NCBI GenBank assembly: GCA_035269015.1
Contig: DATFJU010000023.1
Coordinates: forward strand, 1-47,938
Source: JAIPJO01 sp035269015
GTDB lineage: Bacteria > Patescibacteriota > Patescibacteriia > Patescibacteriales > UBA12465
DNA length: 47,938 nucleotides
Direction of reading: 5' to 3'
Shown: positions 1-6,934 of the stretch, piece after piece
How the letters are laid out: each line of letters opens with the position of its first letter
How positions within the stretch are numbered: position 1 is the first letter of the stretch
The notes under the pieces: model-generated
Databases searched by the model: none
What the model was told of the DNA's origin: nothing
Seen by the model: only the letters and a program-made list of their open reading frames with translations
Position numbers and translations under genes: made by a program

Positions 1-1
1 A

Positions 2-1009
2 GTTAATATTAATAAATTAGCTAGTGGTAGTGATTTAGAATATCAAATTGAAATAGCACTACTTCCAAAAACAGAAGTTGGGAAGTATAAGGATTTAGGT
101 GTAGAAAGAGAAAAAGTAGAAATAGATGATAAAGAAATGGATAGAACTTTAAAGCAATTAGCTAACATGAGAACTCAAGAAAAAATTGTTGAACGTGAAG
201 TAAAAGACGGTGATAAGGTTTTAACTGATATTGAAATGTTCCAGGATAATGTGCCAGTTGAAGGTGGTCAAAGCCAGGACGCTCCTATTATTATGGGCCA
301 AGACGCTTTCATCCCTGGACTCGATAACAAATTAAAAGGTGCTAAGAAAAATGACACAAGAGAGTTTACCTTACCTTTTCCTCCTAATCATCATCAAAAA
401 AATCTTGCTGGGCAGCAAGTTGATTTTAAGGTAAAAGTTAAAGATGTCTATGAAAGACAGGTGCCTGAAATTAATGATGAGTTTGCTCAAGGTTTTCAGT
501 TTAAAGATTTAAAAGATTTAAAAGATAATTTAGGACAAAACATTAAGGCTGAAAAAGAGCAGAAAAATGAGCAGAAAACAGAAATTAAGATTTTAGAAGA
601 AATTATTAAAGAAACTAAGTTTGATGAAATACCTGATGTTTTAATTGCAAACGAAACTAATAATATGATGGCTGAGATTAAGCAATCAGTTGAAAAACAG
701 GGTGGGAAGTTTGAAGATTATTTACAAAGTCTTGGTAAAAATGAAGAACAAATTAAAACAGACTTATTACCTGAAGCTACTAAAAGAGTAAAGATTGCTT
801 TAATTATCAAAGAAATCTCTAAGAAAGAAGATATTGAGGCTACCGATAAAGAAGTGGCAGATAAGGTTGAAGAAATTAAAAAGCAACATGCAGATAATAA
901 GGAAGTACAAGAAATGGTAAAGAGTGAAGAATATGCTAATTATGTTAAAAACCTTTTAACTAATCAGAAGGTAGTAGCTAAGTTAAAAGAGTGGAATATT
1001 AAAAAATAA
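2..1009 (+). CDS. tig: Trigger factor, 5'-truncated by window edge
   Basis: This is a ribosome-associated chaperone with a peptidyl-prolyl isomerase domain that receives nascent chains at the exit tunnel. The frame stays open to the first base, so the ATG at 137 is internal and the ribosome-binding N-terminus lies outside the window. About 335 codons are visible. They hold the end of the N-terminal domain, an FKBP-like PPIase segment (with MGQDAFIPGLDNKLKGAKKN and a later FKVKVKDVYER strand), and a long charged helical C-terminal domain. The family usually has 430-450 residues. The stop lies 4 bp before smpB, so the two are probably cotranscribed. Identification is by domain order and recognisable PPIase motifs. 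Confidence 0.93.
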   Translation, partial: VNINKLASGSDLEYQIEIALLPKTEVGKYKDLGVEREKVEIDDKEMDRTLKQLANMRTQEKIVEREVKDGDKVLTDIEMFQDNVPVEGGQSQDAPIIMGQDAFIPGLDNKLKGAKKNDTREFTLPFPPNHHQKNLAGQQVDFKVKVKDVYERQVPEINDEFAQGFQFKDLKDLKDNLGQNIKAEKEQKNEQKTEIKILEEIIKETKFDEIPDVLIANETNNMMAEIKQSVEKQGGKFEDYLQSLGKNEEQIKTDLLPEATKRVKIALIIKEISKKEDIEATDKEVADKVEEIKKQHADNKEVQEMVKSEEYANYVKNLLTNQKVVAKLKEWNIKK

Positions 1010-1013
1010 ACAT

Positions 1014-1487
1014 ATGGGCACTTTGGCCTTTAATAGACAAGCAAGAAGAGAGTATGAAATCCTAAAAACCTATGAAGCCGGTATGGTTTTAAAGGGTTAT
1101 GAAGTGAAGTCTGTTAAAAGTGGTCAAATTAACTTAAAAGGTAGTTATATTGTTATTAAAAGAATTGAAGGTAAGAAAGCTAAATCTCTAGCCCCCTTCT
1201 TAGTTAAGGCTCATATACCGATATATAAGCCTGCAGGGCAAAAAGATGAATATGATCCTTATAGAGATAGGCAGTTGTTATTAAATAGAGTTGAGATCAG
1301 TCAGTTAATTGGTAAGGCACAGGAGGCAGGCTTGACACTTATTCCCTTAAAAGTTTATACTAAGCATAACCTTTTAAAGTTAGAAATAGGTGTGGGTAGG
1401 GGTAAGAAAAAGTTTGATAAAAGGGAAGATATAAAGAATAGAGATTTGGATAGAAAAATTAATGATCTTAAAAAAAGAAGATTTTAA
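1014..1487 (+). CDS. smpB: SsrA-binding protein SmpB
   Basis: SmpB binds the tRNA-like domain of tmRNA and delivers it to stalled ribosomes for trans-translation. The 157 residues match the usual family length. They open with the typical NRQARREYEILKTYEAGMVL block and a GYEVKSVKSGQINLKGSY segment, and end in a basic tail (KKFDKREDIKNRDLDRKIN) of the kind that enters the decoding centre. The ATG follows the trigger factor stop by 4 bp with no Shine-Dalgarno sequence. The tmRNA gene starts 5 bp after the stop, so protein and RNA partner share one transcription unit. Confidence 0.97.
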   Translation: MGTLAFNRQARREYEILKTYEAGMVLKGYEVKSVKSGQINLKGSYIVIKRIEGKKAKSLAPFLVKAHIPIYKPAGQKDEYDPYRDRQLLLNRVEISQLIGKAQEAGLTLIPLKVYTKHNLLKLEIGVGRGKKKFDKREDIKNRDLDRKINDLKKRRF

Positions 1488-1492
1488 TATTT

Positions 1493-1871
1493 GGGGATGA
1501 CTGGCATCGATAGCAAGAGTCCCTTAAATATTCAGAGCGTGTTTGAGTGTACACGTAAATACCACTTAAACTATAATTGCAAACAAACTTGCAAGCAAAG
1601 CTACTTTCGCATGGAAAGTTCCTAGCTTTGTACCTGTTGCTGCTTAAATAGCAGGCAACCATCTGTCCAGCTAGCTCCGAGTTGGGTTACAGGTGTCATT
1701 AGGGGCTCGATTCTAAGTTTGGTTTTTAGACTTAGGATTTAAACAAATAAAAACTAGAAGTGCTTGGTTTCGTTTAGCTTAGACAAGTACTTTGAAACTT
1801 CAAGCTAAACTATCTCTGTAAAGTTATTTAAGAAGCCTTGTTAGACGCGGGTTCAATTCCCGCCATCTCCA
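1493..1871 (+). ncRNA. ssrA: tmRNA (transfer-messenger RNA)
   Basis: The 5' GGGGATG pairs with 3' CATCTCC to form the acceptor stem, and a T arm (GCGGG-TTCAATT-CCCGC) precedes the 3' end. CCA is not encoded. An open tag frame starts at the GCA resume codon at 1579 and stops at TAA 1645-1647. It gives a 22-residue peptide that begins ANKLASK and ends FVPVAA, a small-hydrophobic end of the degradation-tag type. The remaining sequence has room for the usual pseudoknots, which I did not fold. There is no space for a promoter after smpB, so the RNA is probably processed from an smpB transcript. Confidence 0.95.
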
Positions 1872-1935
1872 CATTCTTAAAATCTAAGTAGTTAAAATAT
1901 TATATTATTATTAAATAATATAATTTTTATATATA

Positions 1936-2019
1936 GCTGCGGTGGCGGAACAGGTAGACGCGTTGGACTTAAAATCCAATGGTAGAGATACCGTGGGAGT
2001 TCAAGTCTCCCCCGCAGCA
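1936..2019 (+). tRNA. tRNA-Leu (anticodon UAA)
   Basis: The acceptor stem pairs GCTGCGG with CCGCAGC and the discriminator is A2019. The anticodon stem-loop TTGGA-CTTAAAA-TCCAA shows anticodon TAA. The long variable arm (GGTAGAGATACC region) fits a class II tRNA-Leu. CCA is not encoded. Confidence 0.96.
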
Positions 2020-2021
2020 CT

Positions 2022-2051
2022 AAAAAAACTGTGTATAGCACAGTTTTTTTG
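2022..2051 (+). terminator. Intrinsic terminator after tRNA-Leu
   Basis: ACTGTG and CACAGT form a stem around a short loop, flanked by an A run and followed by seven or more T residues. It ends the tig-smpB-ssrA-tRNA-Leu unit. Confidence 0.85.
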
Positions 2052-2056
2052 TTTAC

Positions 2057-2085
2057 TTGACTAAAAAAAGGAGATTATATACAAT
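2057..2085 (+). promoter_or_regulatory. Sigma70-type promoter for tRNA-Gly
   Basis: TTGACT at 2057-2062 and TACAAT at 2080-2085 are separated by 17 bp, 31 bp ahead of the tRNA. The same TTGAC-type -35 recurs before infC, rpmF and the rRNA genes. Confidence 0.7.
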
Positions 2086-2116
2086 TAATTTAGCTTTGAA
2101 AAAAGTTTTTTTATTT

Positions 2117-2188
2117 GCGGGTATCGTATAATGGTTATTATATTACCTTGCCAAGGTAGAGATACGGGTTCGATTCCCGTTACCCGCT
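2117..2188 (+). tRNA. tRNA-Gly (anticodon GCC), integration target
   Basis: GCGGGTA pairs with TACCCGC in the acceptor stem. The anticodon arm TTACC-TTGCCAA-GGTAG gives GCC, and the T arm is ACGGG-TTCGATT-CCCGT. The discriminator is U2188 and CCA is not encoded. The last 20 nt are part of a 22-bp direct repeat that recurs at 12574 and 13662, so this gene is the attachment site of the element to its right. Confidence 0.97.
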
Positions 2189-2190
2189 CA
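2169..2190 (+). repeat. att core copy 1 (attL, within tRNA-Gly)
   Basis: This 22-bp core begins TTCGATTCCC and ends CCCGCTCA. It spans the T arm, the 3' acceptor strand and 2 bp beyond the tRNA. Identical copies are at 12574 and 13662. Confidence 0.92.
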
Positions 2191-3361
2191 CAGATTTATT
2201 GCGAAAAGCAGAGTTTAAAAGCTCTGTTTTTTGCTGTAAAGACGGGCTTAAAGTGCTTTCAGCTATATTTGGTATAGCTGGTAAATTTATATGAAAATTA
2301 GGGTCGTTGCCCACCCGTTGCCCAAAATTTTCAATAGATGTTTCTTTTGGTTCTAAAACATCCATTGCTATTTTTAAGGTAGACGGACTAAGATGAGCAT
2401 AACGCATAGTTGTAGTTATATCGGAATGGCCTAAGAGTTCTTTAATTACCTGTATAGCGACACCATTTTGCGCTAAATGAGATGCAAAGGTATGTCTGAG
2501 CTTATGCCAACCAATTTTCCGTAATCCTGCCTTTCTGCAGGCTTGATAGAGTTTCTTGCAACAGTAATACTGTTTGAAAGCCTCTCCTTTTCTAGTGAAA
2601 ACAAAACCACTCTTTTTATTTTTCTTTCTTAACATTTCAGCTACAGAAGGTAGTAAAGGAATATATCTTATCCTATTACTCTTAGTGCTTCCCATTACTT
2701 CTCTAACTATTGATCTTCTGATAGTTATTAATTTATCTTGAAAATTAATATCATTCCAATCTAAAGCAATTAATTCTCCAAATCTAACACCTGTTTTTAG
2801 AGCAAAGAAAATCATTTCTTTAATTTGTCCTTCACTATGAGTTAATATTTTCTTAGCTTCTTCCTCTGTTAAGAAATCAAATCTATTAGGCTCTACCTTT
2901 AATCGTTTAATTCTAGGAATACCTGTAATTAAACCCCAGTCTTCAGCAGTTTTTAAGCAGATACTAATAGTTGAAAGGTAATGATTAATAGTAGCTTTAG
3001 AGATAGTGGTTTTCATCATTTTAGCTTTAAAGTTCTCTATATCAAAGTTAGTAATCTTATCTATCGGCTTTTTTCCAAAGAAAGGAATAAGATAAAGTCT
3101 TAAACAGCTTTCTTTATGTTGGTATTCAGATAGTTTGTTATTGTTTTTAACATAAACTTCTAACCATTCAATAGAAAAATCTTTAAAGAGAATAGTTTCC
3201 TTTTTCTCAATAATTGGTTCTCCTCGCATTAACTTACTTCGCAGAGTAGCTTCATATCCTTTAGCTCCTTCTTTTGAATTAGAAGGGCTTTTTTTACGAT
3301 AACGTACATAATCAAATCTGAAGTCCACCCACCAATTATTTCTAATTTTTCGTATACTCAT
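2180..3361 (-). CDS. int: Tyrosine recombinase (phage-type integrase)
   Basis: This site-specific recombinase would integrate and excise the element at tRNA-Gly. Its 393 residues have a short N-terminal arm-binding-like segment (SIRKIRNNWWVDFRFDYVRYRK), a SAM-like core-binding domain near 55-145, and a catalytic domain near 160-335. The catalytic residues are all visible: R193 (TGVRFGE), K227, H286 and R289 (WHKLRH), H312 (LLGHSD) and Y321. A tail of about 60 residues follows Tyr. The stop codon lies inside the tRNA gene, so the last codons come from the att core. The gene follows xis by 5 bp on the same strand. Two 11-bp repeats (2306-2324) lie within the tail-coding DNA. Confidence 0.96.
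   Translation of the reverse strand: MSIRKIRNNWWVDFRFDYVRYRKKSPSNSKEGAKGYEATLRSKLMRGEPIIEKKETILFKDFSIEWLEVYVKNNNKLSEYQHKESCLRLYLIPFFGKKPIDKITNFDIENFKAKMMKTTISKATINHYLSTISICLKTAEDWGLITGIPRIKRLKVEPNRFDFLTEEEAKKILTHSEGQIKEMIFFALKTGVRFGELIALDWNDINFQDKLITIRRSIVREVMGSTKSNRIRYIPLLPSVAEMLRKKNKKSGFVFTRKGEAFKQYYCCKKLYQACRKAGLRKIGWHKLRHTFASHLAQNGVAIQVIKELLGHSDITTTMRYAHLSPSTLKIAMDVLEPKETSIENFGQRVGNDPNFHINLPAIPNIAESTLSPSLQQKTELLNSAFRNKSVSG
2209..2232 (+). terminator. Intrinsic terminator after tRNA-Gly
   Basis: CAGAGTTT pairs with AAGCTCTG (one G-T pair) and is followed by six T residues. It lies inside the integrase 3' coding end on the other strand. Equivalent hairpins follow both other att copies. Confidence 0.75.
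2306..2324 (+). repeat. Putative integrase arm-type repeats, left end
   Basis: Two GTTGCCCA units start at 2306 and 2317, an 11-bp pitch, inside the 3' end of int and about 116 bp inward from the att core. Related 11-bp-pitch arrays stand 107-120 bp inside the other two att copies in the same orientation. Confidence 0.55.
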
Positions 3362-3366
3362 ATATT

Positions 3367-3567
3367 TTATCTAACTGGTTCAATACGATTCTTGTCTAAA
3401 TACTCCAAAACATCATTTTCAGAAAAACGAATACATCCCTTTATTTTATAAAAAGATATACTTCTTGATTCAACAAGACGATAAATAGTTATTTTAGATA
3501 CACTAAGCAAATCAGATAGTTCATCTATATTGTATAGTTTTTGAATTGTATTAAAGTCAGTTGTCAT
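3367..3567 (-). CDS. xis: Excisionase-like helix-turn-helix protein
   Basis: This 66-residue protein is almost entirely one MerR/excisionase-type winged helix domain. It has YNIDELSDLLSVSKITIYRLVESRSISFYKIKGCIRFSENDVLEYL, shown here in the order helix-turn-helix, wing, and a final helix. Proteins of this class next to integrases act as recombination directionality factors, bending att DNA to favour excision, and may also repress the operon. It lies 5 bp upstream of int and downstream of rep on the same strand. The function is inferred from fold and position. Confidence 0.85.
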   Translation of the reverse strand: MTTDFNTIQKLYNIDELSDLLSVSKITIYRLVESRSISFYKIKGCIRFSENDVLEYLDKNRIEPVR

Positions 3568-3578
3568 TAATTTTTAAG

Positions 3579-3626
3579 GAGCAATACAGTGATGTGAATC
3601 TTTCACATTTGAGCAATGTATTACTC
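3579..3626. promoter_or_regulatory. Nested inverted repeats between rep and xis
   Basis: The inner palindrome is ATGTGAA-TCT-TTCACAT (3592-3608). Outside it, GAGCAATACA (3579) pairs with TGTATTACTC (3617) with one mismatch. This fills the 76-bp gap between rep and xis-int, so it may be an operator for Xis or a host regulator, or an attenuating hairpin. No T run follows on the minus strand. Confidence 0.5.
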
Positions 3627-3643
3627 TAGCATAATTTATATTA

Positions 3644-4462
3644 TTAATTCAAGTTAATTGGAGTGTCATATAATATTAATCTGTCAAAAAATCCTGTTTT
3701 AAATGGAATAAAATCCAATGAATATGCCTTATAATCTACTTCACCCATCCATTCAGATTGAAAAGTTTTTTCAAACACTGGAGTTAATAAAGATAAGAAT
3801 TTTTCTATAAATTTTTGTGCATACCAACCTAAAATTTCAATGGCTTCGCTTAAATTCTGTGAGCGAAAAAACTTTTTCTTACCAAACATGCGACCAGTAA
3901 ACAATTCTTTGCCTAAATATTTGCTCATATAGGCTCCTAAGTTGTTTACCTTTCCTATTTGTCGGATATTCACCATTCCTTGCTTCCAGAGCCATTCTAA
4001 GACGTTATTTTCAATATAAGGAAGGTTGCAGAGCAGGTGATAATGAACAGATCCGCCATGTTCTTTTTTTCTACCCCAATGATCTTCATCTTTTTGAAAT
4101 TCAGGCACAGCTAAATATTCAAAATCAGGATAACGATAAGTTATTCTTTTAATGAATTGGTTAAATATATAGTTTGCTTCTTTTAAGTCAGTAGTGGACT
4201 TTGCAAAAGTTAAAGTCATAAATTTATTTAACTGGGGGTTTGAGTTAACTAATCGTCTAATTTCAGTTTTAGTACGATTAATAGAAAATTGGACTCTTTG
4301 TTTTCTAATTTTTTCTTGTTCAAACATGTCCAATTGCTTTGCCTTTTTTGTTATTGTTTCTTCTTTATTGCTTTCATACTCCCTCCAGACATTCTTTTTA
4401 TATTTGTATAGTTCAACTTGCTTGCCCGATACTACGACTTTAAGATCGTAAGTATAAGCCAT
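3644..4462 (-). CDS. rep: HUH-family rolling-circle replication initiator
   Basis: This 272-residue protein shows the three motifs of HUH endonucleases. Motif 1 is FMTLTF near 81-86. Motif 2 is HGGSVHYHLLCNL, with metal-binding His140 and His142. Motif 3 is AYMSKYLGKE near 177-186, with catalytic Tyr candidates 178 and 182 beside Lys181. Such proteins nick one strand at an origin and start rolling-circle replication. The N-terminal 60 residues look like a small recognition domain with a basic coiled segment. Its position beside xis-int suggests a circular replicating form of the element. A GC-rich hairpin lies about 90 bp upstream. A transposase or relaxase of the same fold is possible but less likely given the context. 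Confidence 0.83.
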   Translation of the reverse strand: MAYTYDLKVVVSGKQVELYKYKKNVWREYESNKEETITKKAKQLDMFEQEKIRKQRVQFSINRTKTEIRRLVNSNPQLNKFMTLTFAKSTTDLKEANYIFNQFIKRITYRYPDFEYLAVPEFQKDEDHWGRKKEHGGSVHYHLLCNLPYIENNVLEWLWKQGMVNIRQIGKVNNLGAYMSKYLGKELFTGRMFGKKKFFRSQNLSEAIEILGWYAQKFIEKFLSLLTPVFEKTFQSEWMGEVDYKAYSLDFIPFKTGFFDRLILYDTPINLN

Positions 4463-4552
4463 AAAGTTTTCGTTAGATGTGTGAATATAATCAAGTTTAG
4501 AGATAAAGATCTTGTTTACTTTTTTATCCTTTTTAAATATCAGTTTGGCAAG

Positions 4553-4598
4553 TAATCTTTTTTCGGCCGGCTGGGCAGTCCGCCCGAAAAAAGGATTA
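4553..4598. repeat. GC-rich hairpin upstream of rep, candidate origin
   Basis: The left arm TAATC-TTTTTT-CGG pairs with CCG-AAAAAA-(G)GATTA, with one bulged G. The loop contains a second stem, GGGC-AGTCC-GCCC. It is a GC-rich patch in very AT-rich DNA, 90 bp upstream of an HUH rep gene. A double- or single-strand origin is plausible. A transcription terminator cannot be excluded. Confidence 0.5.
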
Positions 4599-4658
4599 CC
4601 TTACAACAAACTAAAATATTTGAATTAAAAGGAATAAATACACCATAGCAAAACAGAG

Positions 4659-4740
4659 TTCACAAAAGTTACGGGGAAGATTTGGGGTAACTCTATAATA
4701 TAGCTAATCTAAGAGAAAAATTTTTGTGAATTTGGGGTAA
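4659..4740. repeat. Direct and inverted repeats between rep and mod
   Basis: TTTGGGGTAA occurs at 4681-4690 and 4731-4740, 50 bp apart. TTCACAAAA (4659) and TTTTGTGAA (4722) form an inverted repeat around the first copy. The rest of the 364-bp rep-mod gap (4463-4826) holds only the hairpin at 4553, this repeat set and the mod promoter. Confidence 0.45.
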
Positions 4741-4768
4741 TTTTTAAGAAAAAAAGCCAATTTTTAAA

Positions 4769-4797
4769 TTGACTTTGAGCTATTTTAGAGATATGAT
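4769..4797 (+). promoter_or_regulatory. Promoter for the restriction-modification operon
   Basis: TTGACT (4769) and TATGAT (4792) have a 17-bp spacer and lie 30 bp before the mod ATG. A palindrome, CAATTT-TT-AAATTG (4758-4771), overlaps the -35 and could be an operator. Confidence 0.65.
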
Positions 4798-4826
4798 TAA
4801 AATATACTAAAATTTTGTTTAAAATT

Positions 4827-6932
4827 ATGAAAATAACTGAAAACGAAAAGAGAGATATAATTAAATATTTAGAAAAAGGAAAGCCTTTGCCAGAAAAATA
4901 TAGATTTTTGCTTTTTGATGATAATCGTGAGGTAGAGCTACTTTGGAATGGCAAGGCTGATGAAATTGAAAACACAGTTTTACCTTTTCAAACTATTGAA
5001 CATATTGATGAGCCAAGAAGTGAAGATAAAATAAATTTACAAGGGTCTTTGTTTGATACTTCAGGAAGACAACAGGCTGGTTGGGCTAATAAGCTTATTT
5101 GGGGGGATAATAAATTGATTTTATCTTCTCTTAAAAATGGACCTTTAAGAAAACAAATTGAAGCAGAGGGAGGATTGAAACTTATTTATATTGACCCGCC
5201 TTTTGATGTTGGTGCCGATTTTTCCATGAAAGTAGAAATTGGAGATGAAGAGTTTACAAAAAAACCATCAGTTATTGAAGAGGTTGCTTACAGAGATACT
5301 TGGGGAAAAGGGGCAGACAGCTTTATTTCAATGATTTATGAAAGATTAAAACTAATGCATGGCCTTTTGGCTGATGATGGTAGTATTTATGTGCATTGTG
5401 ATTGGAGAGTTGCCCCGTATATAAGACAGGTTCTTGATGAAGTGTTTGGATCAAAAAATTTTAGAAGGGATATAATTTGGGTAATGTCAGCAGCTTCTGG
5501 GTATAAAGGAATGGTCGAAAACTATGTGAGAGGACATGAGAATATAATTTACTATTCAAAATCTGAAAATATTATTTTTAATAAACCCTTTAAGGAGTAT
5601 TCAGAATCTCAACTTAGACGTTTTACAAAAATTGATGAAGAAGGAAGAAAATATAAACCGATAACAAAAACCAGGAGGGTTTATTTAGATGAATCTAGAG
5701 GGGTTCCTATTTCTGATGTATGGGATGATATAGCTAATTTTCAAACTATTGTTAATTCTCCAGAAATAGTGGGATATCCTACTCAAAAACCTGAAAAATT
5801 AATGAAAAGAATAATCGAGACTTCAACAAATGAAGGTGACTTGATTGCTGATTTTTTCTGCGGATCGGGCACTACTTTAGCGGTTGCAGAAAAACTAGAC
5901 AGGAAATGGATTGGCACGGATTTGGGTAGATTTTCAATTCATACTACTCGCAAAAGAATGATAGGCGTCCAAAGAGGATTAAAAAAAGAAGGTAAAGATT
6001 TTAGAGCTTTTGAGATATTAAATCTTGGTAGGTATGAGAGAGACCATTATTTACAGGAAAATGAAAACCTACGAGAAGAGGAAAGAAGAGCGCAAAAAGA
6101 AAACAAAGAAAAACAATTTAGAAGCTTAATACTGCAGGCATATAAAGCTGAAAGTGTAAATTCGTTTAATACTTTTGTTGGTAAAAAAAGAGATAGAATG
6201 GTGGCTGTCGGCGCGGTTGATGTGCCAATAACTATTGATTTTTTAAATAACATTATTGAAGAGTGTAAAGAAAAAAATATTACTAAAGCTGATATTTTGG
6301 GATTTGATTATGAAATGGGAATAAATTTTGATGAAGCTAAGCAATATGGAATAGACATAGCTTTTAAAGTAATTCCCAGAGAAGTGTTTGATAGAAAGGC
6401 GGTAGAAAAAGGGCAGGTTAAATTCCATGATGTTGCCTATATTGAAGTTAAACCAATAGTTAAGGGTAGAGGTAAATTAAAAGAAGTAGCTATTGAATTA
6501 ACTGATTTTAGCGTATTTTATAATCAAGATAATACTGGCGAAACTGATGAGAAATTAAAATCAGGACAAAACAAAATTATTATAGAAAATGGACAAGTAG
6601 TTAAATACACCAAAGATAAAAAAACAGACTTAGTTGAGAAAGAAGTTTTAACAAAGAAATGGACAGATTGGATTGATTATTGGTCTGTTGACTTTAATTT
6701 TGAAAGCAAAAAAGAAATAATAAAAGTAATTGATGGTGAAAAAGAAAATGAGGAATGGACAGGTAATTATATTTTTGAAAATGAATGGCAATCTTTTAGA
6801 ACAAAAAAAGACAGAAGCTTAGAGCTGACTTCAGTATTTAAAGAAACTCCAAAAGGAAAAACAAAAATAGCAGTTAAAGTGGTAGATATTTTTGGGAATG
6901 ACACAACAAAGGTTATAGATATTAATATATAA
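4827..6932 (+). CDS. mod: Type III restriction-modification methyltransferase subunit
   Basis: This is an N6-adenine methyltransferase that sets the recognition sequence for both modification and restriction in type III systems. The motif order is that of the beta class. The catalytic DPPF (about 123-126, preceded by LKLIYI) comes before the AdoMet-binding FFCGSGTT (about 343-350). A typical WANKLIWGDNK stretch precedes DPPF, and the target-recognition region lies between the motifs. The C-terminal 300 residues are charged, as in long Mod proteins. The 701-residue length fits the family. I start at ATG 4827; a TTG 12 bp upstream is open but less likely. It is the first gene of the operon with the AlbA/HATPase gene and res. 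Confidence 0.93.
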   Translation: MKITENEKRDIIKYLEKGKPLPEKYRFLLFDDNREVELLWNGKADEIENTVLPFQTIEHIDEPRSEDKINLQGSLFDTSGRQQAGWANKLIWGDNKLILSSLKNGPLRKQIEAEGGLKLIYIDPPFDVGADFSMKVEIGDEEFTKKPSVIEEVAYRDTWGKGADSFISMIYERLKLMHGLLADDGSIYVHCDWRVAPYIRQVLDEVFGSKNFRRDIIWVMSAASGYKGMVENYVRGHENIIYYSKSENIIFNKPFKEYSESQLRRFTKIDEEGRKYKPITKTRRVYLDESRGVPISDVWDDIANFQTIVNSPEIVGYPTQKPEKLMKRIIETSTNEGDLIADFFCGSGTTLAVAEKLDRKWIGTDLGRFSIHTTRKRMIGVQRGLKKEGKDFRAFEILNLGRYERDHYLQENENLREEERRAQKENKEKQFRSLILQAYKAESVNSFNTFVGKKRDRMVAVGAVDVPITIDFLNNIIEECKEKNITKADILGFDYEMGINFDEAKQYGIDIAFKVIPREVFDRKAVEKGQVKFHDVAYIEVKPIVKGRGKLKEVAIELTDFSVFYNQDNTGETDEKLKSGQNKIIIENGQVVKYTKDKKTDLVEKEVLTKKWTDWIDYWSVDFNFESKKEIIKVIDGEKENEEWTGNYIFENEWQSFRTKKDRSLELTSVFKETPKGKTKIAVKVVDIFGNDTTKVIDINI

Positions 6933-6934
6933 AT

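Noticed and set aside
1468..1662. Minus-strand frame of 64 codons over the tmRNA
   Set aside because: It is fully explained by the tmRNA gene and its tag frame on the plus strand.
4815..4826. TTG-initiated extension of mod
   Set aside because: An ATG only 12 bp downstream starts a typical N-terminus. The same reasoning removed the TTG extensions at 14172 (thioredoxin) and 33148 (ftsH).
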